64,000 bases of DNA, from assembly GCF_021117365.1 (NCBI RefSeq), contig NZ_CP088262.1:1922001-1986000 (forward strand). Direction: 5' to 3'. A program made the translations under genes and the position numbers. This document shows, piece after piece, positions 1-9,558 of the stretch. The first letter of the stretch is position 1. Every line of letters starts with the position of its first letter. Source of the DNA: Nocardioides sp. cx-173 (lineage in GTDB: Bacteria > Actinomycetota > Actinomycetes > Propionibacteriales > Nocardioidaceae). The notes under the pieces are model-generated. The model was not told the origin of the DNA. It saw nothing but the letters and a program-made list of their open reading frames with translations, and made no database searches.

Positions 1-542
1 AGGCCGCTGCCTCCCGACACGAGGTCCTGGTGGTCGACGCCCCGGTCAGCGGCGGTGCGATGGGCGCGGCCGACGGGACGCTGGCGATCCTGGTCGGCGG
101 CTCCGAGGACGCCTACGCCGCCGCGCGCCCGGTCCTGGAGCGCATGGGCTCGCTCGTCGTGCACGCCGGGCCGATCGGCGCGGGCACCCAGATGAAGCTG
201 GCCCGCAACCTGATGCACTTCGTGGCCTTCACCGCCGCCACCGAGGCGCAGCGGCTGGCTGAGGCGTCCGGGCTCGACCTGCGCACGCTCGGCGAGGTGG
301 TGCGCCACACCGACGCCGTGACCGGCGGTCCGGGGGCGATCATGCACCGCGACACGGCCGCGCCGATCGCGGAGGGCGACTTCTGGTTCGGCGTCCTCGA
401 CCACGTCCGCGCGCTCGGCGAGAAGGACCTGCGCCTCGCCACGGACCTCGCCGACCTGCTCGGGGTGGACGTCCCGCTCGCCCGCCTCGCCCTCGACCGC
501 CTCGGCCCCGGACTCGGCCTCCCACCCCAGGAGCTCTCATGA
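1..542 (+). CDS. NAD(P)-dependent beta-hydroxyacid dehydrogenase, C-terminal part (5' truncated by window edge)
   Basis: The open frame enters from the left edge with no start visible, so the cofactor-binding glycine motif lies outside. The first residues read about ARHEVLVVDAPVSGG, the substrate-binding signature of the 3-hydroxyisobutyrate / 2-hydroxy-3-oxopropionate dehydrogenase family. About 45 residues later comes GAGTQMKLARN, which carries the family's catalytic lysine. The remainder is the all-helical C-terminal domain. These enzymes oxidise short beta-hydroxyacids with NAD(P)+ in the cytosol. The exact substrate cannot be told from the sequence. The stop overlaps the next ATG (ATGA), so it is translationally coupled to the carboxymuconolactone-decarboxylase-like gene. 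Confidence 0.85.
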   Translation, partial: AAASRHEVLVVDAPVSGGAMGAADGTLAILVGGSEDAYAAARPVLERMGSLVVHAGPIGAGTQMKLARNLMHFVAFTAATEAQRLAEASGLDLRTLGEVVRHTDAVTGGPGAIMHRDTAAPIAEGDFWFGVLDHVRALGEKDLRLATDLADLLGVDVPLARLALDRLGPGLGLPPQELS

Positions 543-922
543 GCGGCAAGTTCGACGACCTCCCCGAGCGGCGCCGACGCGGGCTGGAGCGGATGGAGGA
601 GGTCTACGGCTTCGAGATGACCGACGGCGAGGGTGACTTCTTCGGCTACACCGCCGACCACCTCTTCGCCGACATCTGGGAGCGCCCGGGGCTCACCGAC
701 CGGGACCGGCGGCTGCTGCTCATCGGGCTGCTGGCCGGCACCGGCGGCGCCGACGTGCTCGGCATCCAGGTCCCGGCCGCCCACGCCAACGGCGAGCTCT
801 CGGACGCGGAGCTGCGCGAGATCGTGATCTTTCTGTGCCACTACGCCGGCTGGCCCCAGGGCGCCCGGCTCAACTCGATCGTCGAGGAGACGATCGCCAA
901 GGCCCGCCGGGAGCGGTCGTGA
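539..922 (+). CDS. Carboxymuconolactone decarboxylase (CMD) family protein
   Basis: The protein has 127 aa, the usual length for single-domain CMD proteins. The second half carries the family signature: His82 in HANGELSDAELREI, then a hydrophobic helix and HYAGWPQGARLNS (His101). There is no CxxC, so it is not an AhpD-type peroxidase; the pattern fits the gamma-carboxymuconolactone-decarboxylase branch. Some members of that branch decarboxylate lactones in protocatechuate breakdown and many have unknown substrates. It starts inside the stop of the dehydrogenase and its own stop overlaps the GTG of the hydrolase, so the three genes form one operon, probably for breakdown of a small carboxylated or ester compound. 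The substrate is unknown. Confidence 0.82.
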   Translation: MSGKFDDLPERRRRGLERMEEVYGFEMTDGEGDFFGYTADHLFADIWERPGLTDRDRRLLLIGLLAGTGGADVLGIQVPAAHANGELSDAELREIVIFLCHYAGWPQGARLNSIVEETIAKARRERS

Positions 923-2490
923 GCGACCGGGCCACCCTGGCCGCGCTGCCGCCCGGCGACACGGGCCTCGCCGGCGCCCGGCCGGGCCCCGACCTGGCGG
1001 CGGTGGGCTACACCGAGACCGAGTACGCCGCGTCCGGCACCGCGGTCTCCTACGCCGCCGACGAGCTCGCGCCCGACGGTCGCTGGACGCTGCGCGAGTC
1101 GGGGTCCGCGCCCTACGTCACCCGCGTCGTCGTACGCCGCCCGGATCCCGCCGCCGCGAGCGGGACCCTGGTCGTCGAGTGGCTCAACGTGAGCAGCGGC
1201 AGCGACGTCGCCCCGGGCTGGACGTTCTACGCCGAGGAGGTCGTGCGCCGCGGCCACGCCTATGCCGCGGTGTCCGCGCAGCACGCGGGCGTCGAGGGCG
1301 GCCTGTCCTCGGTCTCGGTCGGCGGCATCGGCAGCCCGGGACTCGGCGGTCGCGACCCGGCCCGATACGGCGCGCTGAGCCACCCCGGCGACGCGTTCGC
1401 CTACGACCTCTTCACCCAGGTGGCCCGCGCCGTGGCCCACGACCTGGGCGCGACGTGCGTGCTCGCGACCGGTGAGTCGCAGTCGGCCTACGCGCTGACG
1501 ACGTACGCCAACGGCGTCCAGCCGCGCGAGGGGCTCTTCGACGGGCTCCTGGTGCACAGCCGCGGGGGAGCGGCGCTGCCCCTGGGGCGGCCCGGTGCCG
1601 GCCTGCCCATGGCCGAGGTCGTCGGCGGCACCCCCACGCGCCTGCGCACCGACCTCGACGTCCCGGTCCTCGTCGTCCAGACCGAGACCGACCTGTTCGG
1701 CCGGCTCGCGTTCCTGCCGGCCCGCCAGCCCGACCACGAGCGGCTGCGCACGTGGGAGCTCGCGGGCACCGCGCACGCCGACAAGCACATGATCGGCGAG
1801 TTCGAGGAGCTCCTGGGCTGCCCGGCGCCGGTCAACCGCGGCCAGCAGGCCTTCGTGCTGCGTGCCGCGCTGCACCACCTGGAGCGCTGGGCACGCCGCG
1901 GCCAGGCGCCACGTCACGCCGACCCGCTCGCCGTCGACGGCGACGGGTTCGTGCTGGACCAGGTCGGCAACGTCCACGGGGGCGTCCGGACGCCCGCGGT
2001 CGACGCCCCGGTCGAGGTCCTCTCCGGGCTGACCCTGCCCGGTGCCTCGGTCATCTGCGAGCTCTTCGGCAGCACCACCGACCTGCCCGCCGACCGGCTG
2101 GCGGAGCTCTGGCGCGACCGCGAGCACTACCTGGCGGCGTACGCCGACGCTGCCGACCGCGCCATCGACGCCGGCTTCGTTCTCGCCGACGACCGCGCCG
2201 AGCTGCTCGCCGACGCACGACCAGAGCGCCTCGGCGGCTCCGCGACCACGCGCATGTCGCCGGGCCGGAGGGGTACCAACGGTGACATCGATGCCCCCGG
2301 GCACCCCGATCACGACCGAGGAGGAGCACGCATGTCCGAGCAGAGCGGCGAGCGCGGCGCGGCCGAGGAGAACACCGGCGTCCCCGACACCCCGGAGGAG
2401 CACGAGGGTCCCTCGTCGCCCTCCTCGACCCCCGGCGGCGAGGAGTCGCGCGCCGACGGCTTCGCCGAGGAGGCCACGGGCAACGACTGA
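919..2490 (+). CDS. Alpha/beta-hydrolase domain protein (3' boundary uncertain)
   Basis: The GTG at 919 overlaps the upstream stop (GTGA). The frame encodes 523 aa. Residues 1-433 look like the large alpha/beta-hydrolase domain family found in actinobacterial catabolic clusters: a beta-rich N-terminal part, the nucleophile elbow GESQSA with Ser187, a DVPVLVVQTETD acid-containing segment and a histidine in the AGTAHADKH stretch. It probably hydrolyses an ester, but no substrate can be assigned. The domain appears to end near residue 433. After that the frame continues without a stop through about 38 residues of poor-quality sequence and then into a Glu/Ser/Pro-rich tail that has its own ribosome-binding site (see 2332). 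The CGA at 2218-2220 is one C-to-T change from TGA, so the natural stop may have been lost. Confidence 0.75.
   Translation: MSDRATLAALPPGDTGLAGARPGPDLAAVGYTETEYAASGTAVSYAADELAPDGRWTLRESGSAPYVTRVVVRRPDPAAASGTLVVEWLNVSSGSDVAPGWTFYAEEVVRRGHAYAAVSAQHAGVEGGLSSVSVGGIGSPGLGGRDPARYGALSHPGDAFAYDLFTQVARAVAHDLGATCVLATGESQSAYALTTYANGVQPREGLFDGLLVHSRGGAALPLGRPGAGLPMAEVVGGTPTRLRTDLDVPVLVVQTETDLFGRLAFLPARQPDHERLRTWELAGTAHADKHMIGEFEELLGCPAPVNRGQQAFVLRAALHHLERWARRGQAPRHADPLAVDGDGFVLDQVGNVHGGVRTPAVDAPVEVLSGLTLPGASVICELFGSTTDLPADRLAELWRDREHYLAAYADAADRAIDAGFVLADDRAELLADARPERLGGSATTRMSPGRRGTNGDIDAPGHPDHDRGGARMSEQSGERGAAEENTGVPDTPEEHEGPSSPSSTPGGEESRADGFAEEATGND
2332..2490 (+). CDS. Small acidic hypothetical protein (52 aa), in frame with the hydrolase
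   Basis: The ATG at 2332 follows a strong GAGGAGGAG purine run at suitable spacing. It opens a 52-aa product that is hydrophilic and rich in Glu, Ser, Pro and Gly (MSEQSGERGAAEEN...ending ATGND). It has no recognisable domain and looks intrinsically disordered. It may be an independent small gene whose frame happens to stay open to the upstream hydrolase, or simply the hydrolase tail. The strong Shine-Dalgarno sequence and the drop in coding quality between 2220 and 2331 favour a separate gene. Small acidic disordered proteins of this kind are common in actinobacteria and mostly uncharacterised. Confidence 0.5.
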   Translation: MSEQSGERGAAEENTGVPDTPEEHEGPSSPSSTPGGEESRADGFAEEATGND

Positions 2491-2496
2491 GGCAGG

Positions 2497-2648
2497 TCAG
2501 CTCGCCAGGTCGACCACGACGACGCTGTAGTTGTCGGGCGCCCCGGCGTCCTCGACCGCCGCGGCCACCGCGGCGGCCACCGTCTCGGCGTCCCCGTCGC
2601 GCGACAGCAGCGCGTCCAGGTCGGGGCCGAGCACCGCGTGGACCCCGC
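2497..2648 (-). pseudogene. Remnant of a PP2C-type protein phosphatase C-terminus
   Basis: Immediately downstream of the glcD-like stop, in another frame, the minus strand reads about 50 residues: SGVHAVLGPDLDALLSR, an alanine-rich helix, then GAPDNYSVVVVDLAS and a stop. This resembles the last part of bacterial PP2C/Stp phosphatases: the SDGV strand, a helix, then the metal-binding GxxDNxTVVVxD motif. None of the upstream catalytic motifs is present, because that DNA is occupied by the oxidase gene. A GTG inside could start a 45-aa peptide, but that would not be a working phosphatase. I read it as a truncated relic; homology is judged by eye only. Confidence 0.45.
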
Positions 2649-4025
2649 TCAGAGCACCTTGCCCGGGTTGAGGATCCCGTGCGGGTCCAGCGCCGCCTTC
2701 ACCGCTCGCTGCATCGCCATCACCTGCGGCGACAGCTCGCGCGCGAGCCCCTGACGCTTGAGCAGGCCGACGCCGTGCTCGCCGGTGACCGTGCCGCCTA
2801 GCGCGAGCGCGTCGTCGATGATCTGCTCGAACGCCGCCTCGGCGCGGACCCTCGCGGCGGCGTCGCCCGCGGGCGTGACGATCAGGGGGTGCAGGTTGCC
2901 GTCGCCGGCGTGGGCGACGTTGGCGATCAGCACGTCGTGGTGGGCGGCGACCCGCTCGATGCGCCCCAGCATCTCGGGCACGGCGGCCGTGGGCACGCAC
3001 ACGTCCTCGGTGAGCACCGGCCCCAGCCTCTCCAGCGCCGGGTAGGCGAGCCGCCGGGCGGCGAAGAGCGCGTCCGCCTCCTCCTGGTCGGTCGAGGCGG
3101 CCGCCCAGGTCGCGCCGGCGCCGGTGAACGCCGCCAGCATCGCCTCCGCCTCGGCCTCGCCGGCGGCGCCGGGGGCGTCGCAGCGGCCCAGCAGCACGAC
3201 GTTCGCATCCACCGCGAGGCCCATGCCCTTCCACGCGTCGACCGCCTCGAGGCAGTGCCGGTCGACGAGCTCCAGGGCCGACGGCACGATCCCGGCGGCG
3301 CCGACCGCCTCGACGGCGCGGCCCGCGTCGACGACCGAGTCGAAGTAGCCGGCGACGGTGCGCTCCTGCGCTCGCGCGGGCCGCAGGCGCACCGTCACCT
3401 CGGTGACGACGCCCAGCGTCCCCTCCGAGCCCACCATCAGGGACGTGAGGTCGTAGCCGGCCACCCCCTTGGCGGTGCGCCTGCCCAGGCGCACCACCTC
3501 GCCCAGACCGTTCACGACCTCCAGCCCGAGCACGTAGTCGCCGGTGACGCCGTACTTCACGCAGCACAGCCCGCCGGCGTTGGTGGCCACGTTGCCGCCG
3601 ATCGTCGACCAGGGCGAGCTCGCGGGGTCGGGTGGGTACCACAGGCCGCGCTCGGCGGCGGCCGCCCGCAGGTGGTCGTTGACGACCCCGGGCTGCACGA
3701 CGGCGAGCCGCTCGACGGGGTCGATCTCGCGGACCTCGGTCATCCGCTCGGTGGACAGCACCACGCACCCGTCGACGGCGTTGGCGCCGCCGGACAGGCC
3801 GGTCCCGGCGCCGCGGGTCACCAACGGGGTCGCGTGCTCGAGGCAGGCCAGCACCACCGCTCGGACCTCGGCGGTCTCGCGTGGCCGCACGACCGCGACC
3901 GGCGTGCCGTACGCCGCCCACTCGGCCTCGTCGTGTGCGTAGGACGCGGTGACGTCGGGGTCGGAGGTGACCCGCTCCGGCGGGAGGACGGCCTCGAGGT
4001 CGGTCAGCAGGGTCATGGCGCTCAT
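2649..4025 (-). CDS. FAD-linked oxidase, glycolate/D-lactate dehydrogenase type (GlcD-like)
   Basis: The gene encodes 458 aa from the ATG at 4025 (a second ATG at 4016 is equally plausible). It has a VAO/PCMH FAD-binding domain with the phosphate-binding loop TRGAGTGLSGGA (about 70-81), the STIGGNVATNAGG stretch and the KYGVTGDYV segment. The C-terminal oxidase domain carries HAGDGNLHP and GEHGVGLLK, both typical of GlcD and D-lactate dehydrogenases. It probably oxidises a 2-hydroxyacid (glycolate or D-lactate) with FAD, passing electrons to the respiratory chain. No GlcE or GlcF subunit is nearby, so it may act alone as the Dld-type members do. It ends next to a phosphatase relic. Confidence 0.88.
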   Translation of the reverse strand: MSAMTLLTDLEAVLPPERVTSDPDVTASYAHDEAEWAAYGTPVAVVRPRETAEVRAVVLACLEHATPLVTRGAGTGLSGGANAVDGCVVLSTERMTEVREIDPVERLAVVQPGVVNDHLRAAAAERGLWYPPDPASSPWSTIGGNVATNAGGLCCVKYGVTGDYVLGLEVVNGLGEVVRLGRRTAKGVAGYDLTSLMVGSEGTLGVVTEVTVRLRPARAQERTVAGYFDSVVDAGRAVEAVGAAGIVPSALELVDRHCLEAVDAWKGMGLAVDANVVLLGRCDAPGAAGEAEAEAMLAAFTGAGATWAAASTDQEEADALFAARRLAYPALERLGPVLTEDVCVPTAAVPEMLGRIERVAAHHDVLIANVAHAGDGNLHPLIVTPAGDAAARVRAEAAFEQIIDDALALGGTVTGEHGVGLLKRQGLARELSPQVMAMQRAVKAALDPHGILNPGKVL

Positions 4026-4074
4026 GTAACCGCACCGCTCACCGGCCACACCACGACACGTCCGTGCTCGCCCG

Positions 4075-4080
4075 TAGGCT
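4075..4080 (+). promoter_or_regulatory. -10 element (TAGGCT), leaderless arrangement
   Basis: TAGGCT ends 7 nt before the ATG at 4088. This favours 4088 over the upstream GTG at 4064 as the start, because that GTG would lie upstream of the promoter. Confidence 0.55.
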
Positions 4081-4087
4081 CGTGACC

Positions 4088-5026
4088 ATGGTGGACGACG
4101 GGCGCACCCGGGCATGGCGGCCCGCGTGGCCGTGCTCGGTGGCCGCGGTGCTGCGCCCGCACCGTCGCGGCGCCGGCGACCCGACGTACCGCGTCGACGA
4201 CGCGGGGCGCCACTGGCGCGGGATCCGTACGCCGGACGGCCCGGCGTCCCTGTCGCTCGAGGCCCGTCCCCGCGACGGCGACGTGCTCGCGCGCGCCTGG
4301 GGCCCGGGGGCGGAGTGGGTGCTGGAGTCGGTGCCGGCCATGCTCGGTGCCGAGGACGACTGGTCCGGCTTCGAGCCGCGGCTGCCGGTCCTGGCCGAAG
4401 CGCTGCGCCGCCACCCGCACTCCCGGGTCGGCCGCACCGGCCTGGTCATGGAGGCGCTGGTGCCGGCGATCATCGAGCAGAAGGTGACCGGGCAGGAGGC
4501 CTTCGCCGGGTTCCGGATGCTGGTCCACCGCTTCGGTGAGCGCGCCCCCGGCCCCGGCCACGACCTGGGACTGTGGGTGCAGCCGACGCCCGAGCGGCTG
4601 CGCCAGATCCCCTCGTGGGAGTGGCTGCGGCTGCATGTCGACCCCGCCCGCTCCCGCGCGATCGTCACCGCCGCGCGGGTCGCCGACGCGATCGAGCGCA
4701 CCGCCACCATCGACCCCGAGGAGGCGGAGGCCCGCCTGCGCTCGCTGCCCGGCATCGGGGTGTGGACCTGCGCCGAGGTGCGGCAACGGGCGTTCGGCGA
4801 CCCCGACGCGGTCTCGTTCGGCGACTACCACGTCGCCAAGGACGTCGGCTGGGCCCTGACCGGCACGCCGTTCGACGACGCCGAGCTCGAGGAGTTCCTG
4901 GAGCCGTGGCGGCCCCACCGCGGACGGGTCGTCACCCTCGTCTACCTGGCCGGGCTGCGTCGGCCCCGCCACGGGCCGCGGATGTCGCCGCGCACGCATC
5001 TCCCGGCCAAGGTGACTCGCACGTGA
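4088..5026 (+). CDS. DNA-3-methyladenine glycosylase II-like (AlkA/HhH-GPD family)
   Basis: The protein has 312 aa from ATG 4088. The C-terminal half is an HhH-GPD base-excision glycosylase domain: a helical segment with IIEQKVTG (about 129-136), the helix-hairpin-helix LPGIGVWT (220-227) and the catalytic aspartate in FGDYHV (Asp246), which aligns with the PDDY aspartate of E. coli AlkA. It is expected to excise alkylated purines from DNA. The N-terminal ~110 residues correspond to the AlkA N-terminal domain. Transcription probably starts at the start codon itself. It is a single gene; the next promoter overlaps its 3' end region. Confidence 0.82.
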   Translation: MVDDGRTRAWRPAWPCSVAAVLRPHRRGAGDPTYRVDDAGRHWRGIRTPDGPASLSLEARPRDGDVLARAWGPGAEWVLESVPAMLGAEDDWSGFEPRLPVLAEALRRHPHSRVGRTGLVMEALVPAIIEQKVTGQEAFAGFRMLVHRFGERAPGPGHDLGLWVQPTPERLRQIPSWEWLRLHVDPARSRAIVTAARVADAIERTATIDPEEAEARLRSLPGIGVWTCAEVRQRAFGDPDAVSFGDYHVAKDVGWALTGTPFDDAELEEFLEPWRPHRGRVVTLVYLAGLRRPRHGPRMSPRTHLPAKVTRT

Positions 5027-5031
5027 CCCAC

Positions 5032-5037
5032 TAGATT
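5032..5037 (+). promoter_or_regulatory. -10 element (TAGATT), leaderless arrangement
   Basis: TAGATT ends 6 nt before the GTG at 5044, setting both the promoter and the start of the phospholipase-D-family gene. Confidence 0.55.
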
Positions 5038-5043
5038 GGGGCC

Positions 5044-6303
5044 GTGGTCACGCGCAGCAACGCTCTCGCCCAGGCGCTGACGATCGCCCGCAAGACCCTG
5101 ATGTGGCTCCTGGCCGGCCAGCTCGCCGTCGCCGTCAGCATGTCACTCGTCGACTCCTACCGGCGCCGCGGCAAGAAGCCCCGGCCGTTCCCCGTCACCC
5201 CGCCGAGCACGGTCGAGGTCGGCGACGGCACCGTCACGACCTACACCTACGGCAGGGACCTGTACGCCGACATGCTCGCCGCCATCGACGGCGCCCAGCG
5301 GCAGATCCTGTTCGAGACCTACATCTGGAAGGGCGACGAGACGGGCGAGCGGTTCAAAGCCGCGCTGGCCGCCGCGGCCGATCGCGGCGTGGAGGTCTAC
5401 TGCATCTACGACGGCTTCGCCAACCTCGTGGTGTCGCCGGTGTTCAAGCACTTCCCCGACAACCTCAAGGTGCTGCGCTACCCGGTGTACGCCGCCGGGT
5501 GGCGCTTCTTCGACCTCGCCCGCTACGGGCGCGACCACCGCAAGATCCTGGTCGTCGACGACCACGTCGGCTTCGTCGGCGGCTACAACATCGGGTCGGC
5601 GTACGAGACCGAGTGGCGCGACACGCACCTGCGCATCACCGGGCCCGCCGTCTGGGACCTCAAGCGCGCCTTCGCCGACTTCTGGAACCTCAACCGGCGC
5701 CGCCGCCTGCGAGCCTCCGAGCGTCCGCTGCTGCTCGAGACCGCCTCGACGTGGGAGTCGCGGATCCGGGTGCACCGCAACATCCCCCGGCTGTGGATGT
5801 TCCCGATCCGCTCGGTCTACATCGAGGCCATCAACCGCGCCAGCCGCAACGTGTGGCTGACCACCGCCTACTTCACCCCGGACCAGGACTTCGTCGACGC
5901 GATCCGGGCCGCGGCCAGGCGCGGTGTCGACGTGCGGCTGCTGCTGCCCCTGAAGTCCAACCACATCGTGGCCGATTGGATCTCGCGCGGCTACTTCAGC
6001 CAGATGCTCTCCGACGGGGTCCGCATCTTCCGCTACCGCGACGCGATGGTGCACGCCAAGACGGCCACCGTCGACGGCACCTGGACCACGGTCGGCACGG
6101 CGAACATCGACCGGCTCAGCCTCACCGGCAACTACGAAATCAACGTCGAGGTCATCGACGAGGCGCTCGCCCAGCAGCTCGAGAAGGTCTTCGCCACCGA
6201 CGAGTCCCACGCGCTGGAGCTCACGAGCCCCGAGTGGGAGGCCCGCGACCTGCACCGCAAGTTCACCGAGTACTTCCTCGCGCCCCTGCGCCCCCTGCTC
6301 TGA
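5044..6303 (+). CDS. Phospholipase D-family protein, cardiolipin synthase-like
   Basis: The protein has 419 aa with one N-terminal membrane segment (about 17-35) and two HKD phosphodiesterase motifs. The first is HRKILVVDD (His165, Lys167, Asp172) and the second [10 protein letters not shown] (His337, Lys339, Asp344). Each is followed by the G(G/T)xNI stretch typical of the superfamily. This layout matches bacterial Cls-type enzymes, which transfer a phosphatidyl group between phospholipids at the membrane. A lipid phospholipase role cannot be excluded. Only one membrane segment is visible, where E. coli ClsA has two. It stands alone between the glycosylase and uvrB. Confidence 0.85.
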   Translation: MVTRSNALAQALTIARKTLMWLLAGQLAVAVSMSLVDSYRRRGKKPRPFPVTPPSTVEVGDGTVTTYTYGRDLYADMLAAIDGAQRQILFETYIWKGDETGERFKAALAAAADRGVEVYCIYDGFANLVVSPVFKHFPDNLKVLRYPVYAAGWRFFDLARYGRDHRKILVVDDHVGFVGGYNIGSAYETEWRDTHLRITGPAVWDLKRAFADFWNLNRRRRLRASERPLLLETASTWESRIRVHRNIPRLWMFPIRSVYIEAINRASRNVWLTTAYFTPDQDFVDAIRAAARRGVDVRLLLPLKSNHIVADWISRGYFSQMLSDGVRIFRYRDAMVHAKTATVDGTWTTVGTANIDRLSLTGNYEINVEVIDEALAQQLEKVFATDESHALELTSPEWEARDLHRKFTEYFLAPLRPLL

Positions 6304-6359
6304 CCCTTCTCTGCCCCCTGCTCCGCACGCACGGTCGGGGCGCTGTCGGTGGCCGCCCG

Positions 6360-6365
6360 TACGCT
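6360..6365 (+). promoter_or_regulatory. -10 element (TACGCT) of uvrB, leaderless arrangement
   Basis: TACGCT ends 6 nt before the ATG at 6372, so uvrB mRNA probably begins at the start codon. I saw no clear SOS/LexA box next to it. Confidence 0.5.
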
Positions 6366-6371
6366 GGACTC

Positions 6372-8516
6372 ATGCGTCCCGTCACCGATCTCGAGCGTCG
6401 TCTGGCCCCCTTCAAGGTGGAGGCCGACTACGAGCCGAGCGGCGACCAGCCGGCCGCGATCGCGGAGATCACCAAGCGGATCAACGGCGGCGTCCAGGAC
6501 GTCGTCCTGCTGGGCGCCACCGGCACCGGCAAGACCGCGACCGTCGCCTGGGTGGCCGAGCAGATCCAGCGGCCGATGCTGGTGCTGCAGCCCAACAAGA
6601 CCCTCGCCGCCCAGTTCGCCAACGAGCTGCGCCAGCTCTTCCCGAAGAACGCCGTGGAGTACTTCGTCTCCTACTACGACTACTACCAGCCCGAGGCCTA
6701 CGTCCCGCAGACCGACACCTACATCGAGAAGGACTCCTCGATCAACGAGGAGGTCGAGCGGCTGCGGCACTCGGCGACCAACTCGCTGCTGACCCGCCGC
6801 GACGTGATCGTGGTGTCCACGGTGTCGTGCATCTACGGCCTCGGCACCCCGCAGGAGTACGTCGACCGGATGCTGCGGCTCAAGGTGGGCGAGGAGCGCG
6901 ACCGCGACTCGATTCTGCGCCAGCTCGTCGAGATCCAGTACACCCGCAACGACATGTCGTTCACCCGCGGCACGTTCCGGGTGCGCGGGGACACCCTGGA
7001 GATCTTCCCGGTCTACGAGGAGCACGCCGTCCGGATCGAGTTCTTCGGCGACGAGATCGAGCGGCTGATGACCCTGCACGCGGTCACCGGCGAGGTCCTC
7101 ACCGAGGACAACGAGCTCTACGTCTTCCCGGCCACTCACTACGTCGCCGGCCCGGAGCGCATGGAGCGGGCCATCCGCGGCATCGAGCTCGAGCTGGAGG
7201 ACCAGCTCGCGGCGTTCGAGAAGCAGGGCAAGCTGCTCGAGGCGCAGCGCCTGCGCATGCGCACGACCTACGACATCGAGATGATGCGCCAGGTCGGGTC
7301 CTGCTCGGGCATCGAGAACTACTCGATGCACATGGACGGGCGCAGCCCCGGCTCGGCGCCCAACTGCCTGCTCGACTACTTCCCCGAGGACTACGTCGTC
7401 GTGATCGACGAGTCCCACGTCGCCGTGCCGCAGATCGGCGGCATGTACGAGGGCGACATGTCCCGCAAGCGCAACCTGGTCGACCACGGCTTCCGGCTGC
7501 CGAGCGCCATGGACAACCGGCCGCTGCGCTGGGAGGAGTTCCTCGAGCGGATCGGCCAGACCATCTACCTCTCGGCGACTCCGGGCAACTACGAGCTGGA
7601 CAAGGTCACCGGCCCCGACGGCCAGCCCGACACCGTCCAGCAGATCATCCGCCCGACCGGCCTGATCGACCCGGAGGTCGTGATCAAGCCGACCAAGGGA
7701 CAGATCGACGATCTGATCCACGAGATCCGCACCCGCGCCGACAAGCACGAGCGGGTCCTGGTCACCACGTTGACCAAGAAGATGTCCGAGGACCTCACCG
7801 ACTACCTGCTCGACGCCGGCATCCGCACCCGCTACCTGCACTCCGAGGTCGACACCCTCAAGCGCATCGAGCTGCTGCGCGACCTGCGGCTGGGCGAGTA
7901 CGACGTGCTCGTGGGCATCAACCTGCTCCGCGAGGGCCTCGACCTGCCCGAGGTGTCGCTGGTGTCGATCCTCGACGCCGACAAGGAGGGCTTCCTGCGC
8001 TCGGACAAGTCGCTGATCCAGACCATCGGCCGCGCTGCCCGCAACGTGTCGGGCCAGGTCCACATGTACGCCGACAAGATCACCCCGTCGATGGAGAAGG
8101 CGATCGACGAGACCAACCGTCGGCGCGCAATCCAGGTCGCCTACAACACCGAGCACGGCATCGACCCCACGCCGCTGCGCAAGAAGATCGCCGACATCAC
8201 CGAGATGCTCGCCCGCGAGGACGAGAACACCCAGGAGCTGCTCCAGACCTGGGCCGGCACCGCAGCCTCCGGGCGGGCCGGGGGAGTCAAGGCCAAGCAG
8301 CCGGTGCCCGGCCTGTCCAAGGCGGCGTCGGGTCAGCACGCCAAGGACATCGCGGGCCTGCCGAGCTCGGAGCTGGCGTCGCTGATCCAGGAGCTGACCG
8401 ACCAGATGAAGAACGCCGCCGCCGAGCTGCAGTTCGAGCTGGCCGCACGCCTGCGCGACGAGATCGGCGACCTCAAGAAGGAGCTGCGCCAGATGATGGA
8501 GGCCGGCGCCCGCTGA
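6372..8516 (+). CDS. uvrB: Excinuclease ABC subunit B
   Basis: The protein has 714 aa, full length for UvrB. In order it shows Walker A GATGTGKT (48-55), the beta-hairpin with [20 protein letters not shown], the Walker B-type DESHVAVPQ, helicase motifs with [23 protein letters not shown] and IGRAARN, and a C-terminal UVR motif (helical, [20 protein letters not shown] onward) that binds UvrC. UvrB loads at DNA lesions with UvrA and then recruits UvrC for incision. The frame is open far upstream through the phospholipase gene, but the TACGCT-6 nt-ATG arrangement and family length fix the start at 6372. Its last 44 bp overlap the convergent AbrB-like gene. Confidence 0.97.
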   Translation: MRPVTDLERRLAPFKVEADYEPSGDQPAAIAEITKRINGGVQDVVLLGATGTGKTATVAWVAEQIQRPMLVLQPNKTLAAQFANELRQLFPKNAVEYFVSYYDYYQPEAYVPQTDTYIEKDSSINEEVERLRHSATNSLLTRRDVIVVSTVSCIYGLGTPQEYVDRMLRLKVGEERDRDSILRQLVEIQYTRNDMSFTRGTFRVRGDTLEIFPVYEEHAVRIEFFGDEIERLMTLHAVTGEVLTEDNELYVFPATHYVAGPERMERAIRGIELELEDQLAAFEKQGKLLEAQRLRMRTTYDIEMMRQVGSCSGIENYSMHMDGRSPGSAPNCLLDYFPEDYVVVIDESHVAVPQIGGMYEGDMSRKRNLVDHGFRLPSAMDNRPLRWEEFLERIGQTIYLSATPGNYELDKVTGPDGQPDTVQQIIRPTGLIDPEVVIKPTKGQIDDLIHEIRTRADKHERVLVTTLTKKMSEDLTDYLLDAGIRTRYLHSEVDTLKRIELLRDLRLGEYDVLVGINLLREGLDLPEVSLVSILDADKEGFLRSDKSLIQTIGRAARNVSGQVHMYADKITPSMEKAIDETNRRRAIQVAYNTEHGIDPTPLRKKIADITEMLAREDENTQELLQTWAGTAASGRAGGVKAKQPVPGLSKAASGQHAKDIAGLPSSELASLIQELTDQMKNAAAELQFELAARLRDEIGDLKKELRQMMEAGAR

Positions 8517-9552
8517 GCCACGGCGCCAGCAGCGGCATCAGCAGCAGGATCATCACCAGCCGGAAGAGCTGCGCGGCCATCACGTAGGTGACGTCGGAGC
8601 CGCTGTCGGCGGCGATCGCCAGCACCGCGAACAGCCCGCCCGGCGTGGTGGCGAGGTACGCCGTCAGCGCGTCCACCGAGGTGAACCGGGTCAGCGCTGC
8701 GCCCAGCAGCGCGGTGAGCACCAGCATGGCCACGATCAGCAGGGTCACGACCGGGAGCATCCGGGCGATGGAGGCCAGGCTCGCCCGGGTGAAGCGCAAC
8801 CCCACCTCCACGCCGATCAGTGCGTAGCCTGCCCACTGGACCGGGTCGGGCACCGCGACGTCGCCCAGCCAGCCCGAGGAGGCGATCACCGCCGCGATCG
8901 CGAGCGGCGCGAGCAGGGTGGCGGTGGAGACCCGCACGAGGCGGGCGAGGAGCAGCCCGCCGCCCACCGCCGCCACGACGTACACGAGGTCGATCGCGAG
9001 CGGCCCGTCCGCCGTCGACAGCACGCCCTGACCGGTCTCGGGGTGGAAGACGACCGCGATCACCAGCGGCAGGGTCACCAGGACCACCAGGACCCGGAGG
9101 TACTGCACGACCGTCACGACCCGCTCGTCGGCGCCGAGCTCCCGCGAGATGGCCACCACCCCCGACGCGCCGCCGGCCACCAGCGCGAACGTGCCCGTGA
9201 CCAGGGAGACGTCGCGACGCAGGGCCAGCAGCCACCCGGCGAACAGGCTGATGCCGATCGTCCCCAGGGTCACCAACAGGACCGGCCCCAGCTCTCCCGC
9301 GATCCGCCGCAGCGCCTCGACGCTGACGAGGGTGCCGATGGTCGCCCCGATCACGCCCTGCCCCAGCCGGAACGCGATCGGCGGGACCCGGATCTCGGTC
9401 GGCGACGTCAGTGCATGGGTCATGCCGCCGAGCAGGGACCCGAACAGCACGGCCGAGGGGACCCGCATCAGCGAGAACGTCAGCGTCAGCACGATGGTGG
9501 CGACCAGGACCAGGGCCGCACCCGCCAGCGGGGTGCGCGCCGCTGCGTTCAT
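8473..9552 (-). CDS. AbrB-family integral membrane protein
   Basis: The protein has 359 aa with about ten hydrophobic segments in two similar halves. It contains the conserved [13 protein letters not shown] and [19 protein letters not shown] stretches, which fit the AbrB (PF05145) membrane family named after the B. subtilis ygfX/AbrB-like proteins, not the AbrB DNA-binding regulator. The function is unknown; transporter or membrane regulator is usually suggested. The ATG at 9552 follows GAGGAG and TAGAGT. The gene converges on uvrB and the two overlap by 44 bp at their 3' ends. Confidence 0.72.
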   Translation of the reverse strand: MNAAARTPLAGAALVLVATIVLTLTFSLMRVPSAVLFGSLLGGMTHALTSPTEIRVPPIAFRLGQGVIGATIGTLVSVEALRRIAGELGPVLLVTLGTIGISLFAGWLLALRRDVSLVTGTFALVAGGASGVVAISRELGADERVVTVVQYLRVLVVLVTLPLVIAVVFHPETGQGVLSTADGPLAIDLVYVVAAVGGGLLLARLVRVSTATLLAPLAIAAVIASSGWLGDVAVPDPVQWAGYALIGVEVGLRFTRASLASIARMLPVVTLLIVAMLVLTALLGAALTRFTSVDALTAYLATTPGGLFAVLAIAADSGSDVTYVMAAQLFRLVMILLLMPLLAPWLSGRRPPSSGAAPS

Positions 9553-9558
9553 CTCCTC

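Noticed and set aside
841..2403. Long minus-strand open frames opposite the hydrolase and many similar ones across the window
   Set aside because: They are high-GC shadow frames with Arg/Ala/Gly-rich, low-complexity translations and no domain. The opposite strand carries a clear gene in each case.
5103..8516. 1137-residue frame that includes uvrB
   Set aside because: The first 423 codons lie in another frame of the phospholipase-D gene. UvrB length and the TACGCT-ATG promoter fix the start at 6372.
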